Origin: Oceanimonas sp052119705
Lineage (GTDB): Bacteria; Pseudomonadota; Gammaproteobacteria; Enterobacterales; Aeromonadaceae
Length of the DNA: 64,000 nt
Assembly: GCF_052119705.1 (NCBI RefSeq)
Contig: NZ_JBGQOP010000009.1
Location: 1 to 64,000, forward strand
Reading direction: 5' to 3'
Part shown: piece by piece, positions 61,961 through 64,000 of the stretch
Position numbering within the stretch: the first letter of the stretch is position 1
Layout: every line of letters begins with the position of its first letter
The notes under the pieces: model-generated
The model's input: only the letters and a program-made list of their open reading frames with translations
What the model was told of the DNA's origin: nothing
Database searches by the model: none
Made by a program: the position numbers and the translations under genes

Positions 61961-62491
61961 TCAATCGAGCGGTATGACTTTGCCGATGTAGGGCAGATTA
62001 CGATAGCGCTGGGCATAATCGATGCCATAACCCACCACAAACTCATCAGGAATGGTAAAGCCCACCCAATCTACGGGCACGTCTACTACGCGACGATCCG
62101 GTTTATCGAGCAAGGAACAAATGGTCAGTGAGGCCGGTTCGCGCAACGATAAAATTTCTTTCACCTTACTCAAGGTGTAACCGGAGTCGATAATATCTTC
62201 GACGATCAGCACATGCTTGCCGTTAATTTCATCGTCTAAGTCTTTGAGAATACGCACATCCCGACTACTGCTAGTGCCGTTCCCGTAACTTGAGGCCGTC
62301 ATAAAATCCAGACGTATCGGTAACGGGATTTGGCGGCACAGATCGGCCATAAACACACAGGAGCCGCGCAGCAAACCCACCATCACCAGCTCATCTACGC
62401 CTTGATAATGTTGGGTAATTTGTTCGCCTAATGCTTGGATCCTGGCATTAACCTCTTCGGTACTGATCAGGACATCCACTCTGTGTTTCAT
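61961..62491 (-). CDS. hpt: Hypoxanthine phosphoribosyltransferase
   Basis: Purine-salvage enzyme converting hypoxanthine to IMP with PRPP, 176 residues. The PRPP-binding motif VLIVEDIIDSGYTL (about 101-114) has the two acidic residues. VGLLRGSCVFMADL, the flexible-loop DFMTASSYG and DEFVVGYGID complete the family pattern. The ATG at 62491 follows GGAG. Confidence 0.95.
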   Translation of the reverse strand: MKHRVDVLISTEEVNARIQALGEQITQHYQGVDELVMVGLLRGSCVFMADLCRQIPLPIRLDFMTASSYGNGTSSSRDVRILKDLDDEINGKHVLIVEDIIDSGYTLSKVKEILSLREPASLTICSLLDKPDRRVVDVPVDWVGFTIPDEFVVGYGIDYAQRYRNLPYIGKVIPLD

Positions 62492-62574
62492 TTTTGCTCC
62501 GTTCGGGTAACGGTACCCGACAGTGATTAAAGACGTATTCTAACGGAAATCTTACTGGGCTGCATTTAGTGCCG

Positions 62575-62602
62575 TGAGGGGTGAGGCGTAATGAGTGAGG
62601 CA
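62575..62602 (+). repeat. Heptad array upstream of hpt
   Basis: Units are TGAGGGG, TGAGGCG, TAATGAG, TGAGGCA. It faces 62633-62660 and the two arms are largely complementary. Confidence 0.75.
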
Positions 62603-62632
62603 AAAACCAAAACTTAGCGCACATCGGTTTAA

Positions 62633-62660
62633 CACCTCACTCCTCACCATTTACTCCTCA
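62633..62660 (-). repeat. Heptad array at the ubiX 3' end
   Basis: Minus-strand units from 62660: TGAGGAG, TAAATGG, TGAGGAG, TGAGGTG. It begins seven bases after the ubiX stop. Confidence 0.75.
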
Positions 62661-62667
62661 CAGTGTT

Positions 62668-63309
62668 TTAATGCCCATATCCCCAGCGCGACATGAGTGC
62701 GTGATCCACATCTAAATGATCCAAGATGCGCGCCACCATAAAATCCACTAAATCGGCAATGGTTTTCGGCTGGTGATAAAAACCCGGTGAGGCGGGCATA
62801 ATAGTCACGTTTAGGCGTGCTAATTTCAGCATGTTTTCAAGATGTAGCGCCGAATACGGTGACTCGCGCGGCACTATGATCAGCTGGCCTTTTTCCTTGA
62901 TCACCACATCTGCGGCGCGCTCGATTAAGTTATCCGAGTTACCCATAGCGATGGCTGCCACTGTGCCCATAGAACAGGGGCAAATCACCATGCGCCGGGG
63001 CGCACCTGAGCCAGACGCCACAGGTGAAAACCACTCTTCTTTGCCATAGACTTTCAGCTGCTCAGATTTGGCCTGATAACGCTCGCTTAATAAGGTAGCC
63101 AAAGCGGCGGGTTGTGCCGGCCACTGTTCGTCTTGTTCGGTGGCCATCACCACACGTGCGGCACTGGAAACCAACAAGTGCACCTGCAAGTCGGCTTCTA
63201 GCAAACGCTTTAACAACGCCAGTGCATATGGGGCGCCTGAAGCGCCAGATAAGGCCAGCGTTATCTGCCTTGCTCTTGGATAGTTTGGTACTAAGTTAAG
63301 CGCACTCAT
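62668..63309 (-). CDS. ubiX: Flavin prenyltransferase UbiX
   Basis: Makes prenylated FMN, the cofactor of the UbiD decarboxylase in ubiquinone synthesis. The 213 residues include the FMN-binding LALSGASGAPYALALL (about 18-33), CPCSMGTVAAIAMG (about 109-122) and the conserved VPRESPYSALHLENML (about 145-160). The start overlaps the mpl stop as ATGA. Confidence 0.95.
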   Translation of the reverse strand: MSALNLVPNYPRARQITLALSGASGAPYALALLKRLLEADLQVHLLVSSAARVVMATEQDEQWPAQPAALATLLSERYQAKSEQLKVYGKEEWFSPVASGSGAPRRMVICPCSMGTVAAIAMGNSDNLIERAADVVIKEKGQLIIVPRESPYSALHLENMLKLARLNVTIMPASPGFYHQPKTIADLVDFMVARILDHLDVDHALMSRWGYGH

Positions 63310-64000
63310 AAACGACTACCTGAGCGCAGCGCCAAGGCATCTAACAGCCGCTGATGAATGCCACCAAAGCCGCCATTGCTCATCACTAAAATATGGTCAT
63401 GGGGCTGGGCTTCTTTCACTAAAGCGGCAATTAAGATATCCAAATCCTCATAAATTTGACCTTGTGGGCAGGCGTTAGCGACCGTGCCCAAGTCCCAATC
63501 TAAGCCGCTAGGCTTAAAGAAATAGGTAGCGTCCGCCAATTGCAGTGAATCCGCTAACGGCTGCTGATGAATACCCATCTTCATGGTATTAGATCGTGGT
63601 TCTAATACCGCTAATACGCGGCCTTGGCTTTGCGCGTTAACTTGGGCTTTCAGTCCCGCCAAGGTAGTGGCGATAGCGGTGGGGTGATGAGCAAAGTCGT
63701 CCCAAACGCTCACTTGGCTCACGGTACCCTTTAGCTCCATACGCCGCTTAGGCGACACAAATAAGCACAGCGATTTAATGGCTTCATGCACAGGCACACC
63801 GGCATGGCGCGCCGCCGCCAAGGCCATTAGGCCATTATTAACGTTATGCAGGCCGATGCAGCCCCAGTGCACTTCGCCCACCTGTTGGCCATCCACGAAT
63901 ACCGCAAACTGGCTGCCATCTGCGCTCAACGCCTTGGCTTGCCACTGGCCGCCTTCGCCCCCGTCCTTCCCCTCACCTAGGCGCTCCACTTCACTCCAGC
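63306..64000 (-). CDS. mpl: Murein tripeptide ligase Mpl (C-terminal part)
   Basis: Recycling ligase that joins UDP-MurNAc to the L-Ala-gamma-D-Glu-mDAP tripeptide. Only the last 231 codons are in the window; the frame runs open past 64000. GLHNVNNGLMALAAARHAG is the Mur-ligase region after the central domain. VWDDFAHHPTAIATTL, the C-terminal Mur-ligase motif, and LEPRSNTMKMG, the Mpl-specific phosphate-binding segment, identify it over MurC. Confidence 0.9.
   Translation of the reverse strand, partial: WSEVERLGEGKDGGEGGQWQAKALSADGSQFAVFVDGQQVGEVHWGCIGLHNVNNGLMALAAARHAGVPVHEAIKSLCLFVSPKRRMELKGTVSQVSVWDDFAHHPTAIATTLAGLKAQVNAQSQGRVLAVLEPRSNTMKMGIHQQPLADSLQLADATYFFKPSGLDWDLGTVANACPQGQIYEDLDILIAALVKEAQPHDHILVMSNGGFGGIHQRLLDALALRSGSRL

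Overview
The window is a chromosomal segment of a gammaproteobacterium. Gene content and gene order suggest the Aeromonadales, perhaps an Oceanisphaera, Oceanimonas or Zobellella relative. This is inferred from protein sequences and from synteny with the E. coli 3-4 minute region (hpt-yadGH-panDCB-folK-pcnB-gluQ-dksA-sfsA-thpR-hrpB-mrcB-hemL-erpA-yadS-btuF-mtnN). No database search was possible.

Layout. 1-246: promoters, a candidate Fis site and the boxA leader of an rRNA operon that leaves the window to the left, preceded by gmhB as in E. coli. 895-6972: a Yej-type peptide ABC importer. 7229-9763: metNIQ with tandem MetJ boxes. 9887-14264: rfaH, then dgt and arcB on the other strand. 14529-20414: glutamate synthase gltBD. 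21065-24286: mtnN, a cbiB-like gene, btuF and a yadS-like channel gene. 24475-31056: tyrS, a MepM-like endopeptidase, a HIT protein, a glutaredoxin, erpA, an unknown membrane protein, hemL and a glyoxalase-fold protein. 31250-36069: mrcB and hrpB. 36520-38754: a GGDEF-EAL protein. 39335-46505: thpR, sfsA, dksA, gluQ, pcnB, folK and panBCD. 46707-59607: accessory DNA in the panD-yadH interval. 59867-64000: yadH, yadG, hpt, ubiX and the 3' part of mpl.

The most interesting locus is the AT-rich, tightly packed seven-gene operon at 47741-58051. It encodes a Ycf46-type AAA+ ATPase, a large UPF1/DNA2-type superfamily 1 helicase, two unrecognised proteins (one with a degenerate phospholipase D-like N-terminus and a long coiled coil), a DUF2997-like small protein, a Ycf35/DUF1257-like protein and an NrdG-like radical SAM protein. 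It lies between a frameshifted GNAT gene and an ISAs1-family insertion sequence followed by a lipoprotein gene with no start codon. I read it as a candidate undescribed conflict or nucleic-acid-processing system. Its function is inference.

The intergenic DNA is also notable. There are two copies of a MITE-like element with about 28-bp terminal inverted repeats and perfect 8-bp target duplications. Both sit inside a second dispersed repeat. A family of 7-bp tandem arrays (TGAGGNG type) sits at gene 3' ends, often as facing pairs around a terminator. pcnB appears to start at AUU, as its E. coli homologue does.
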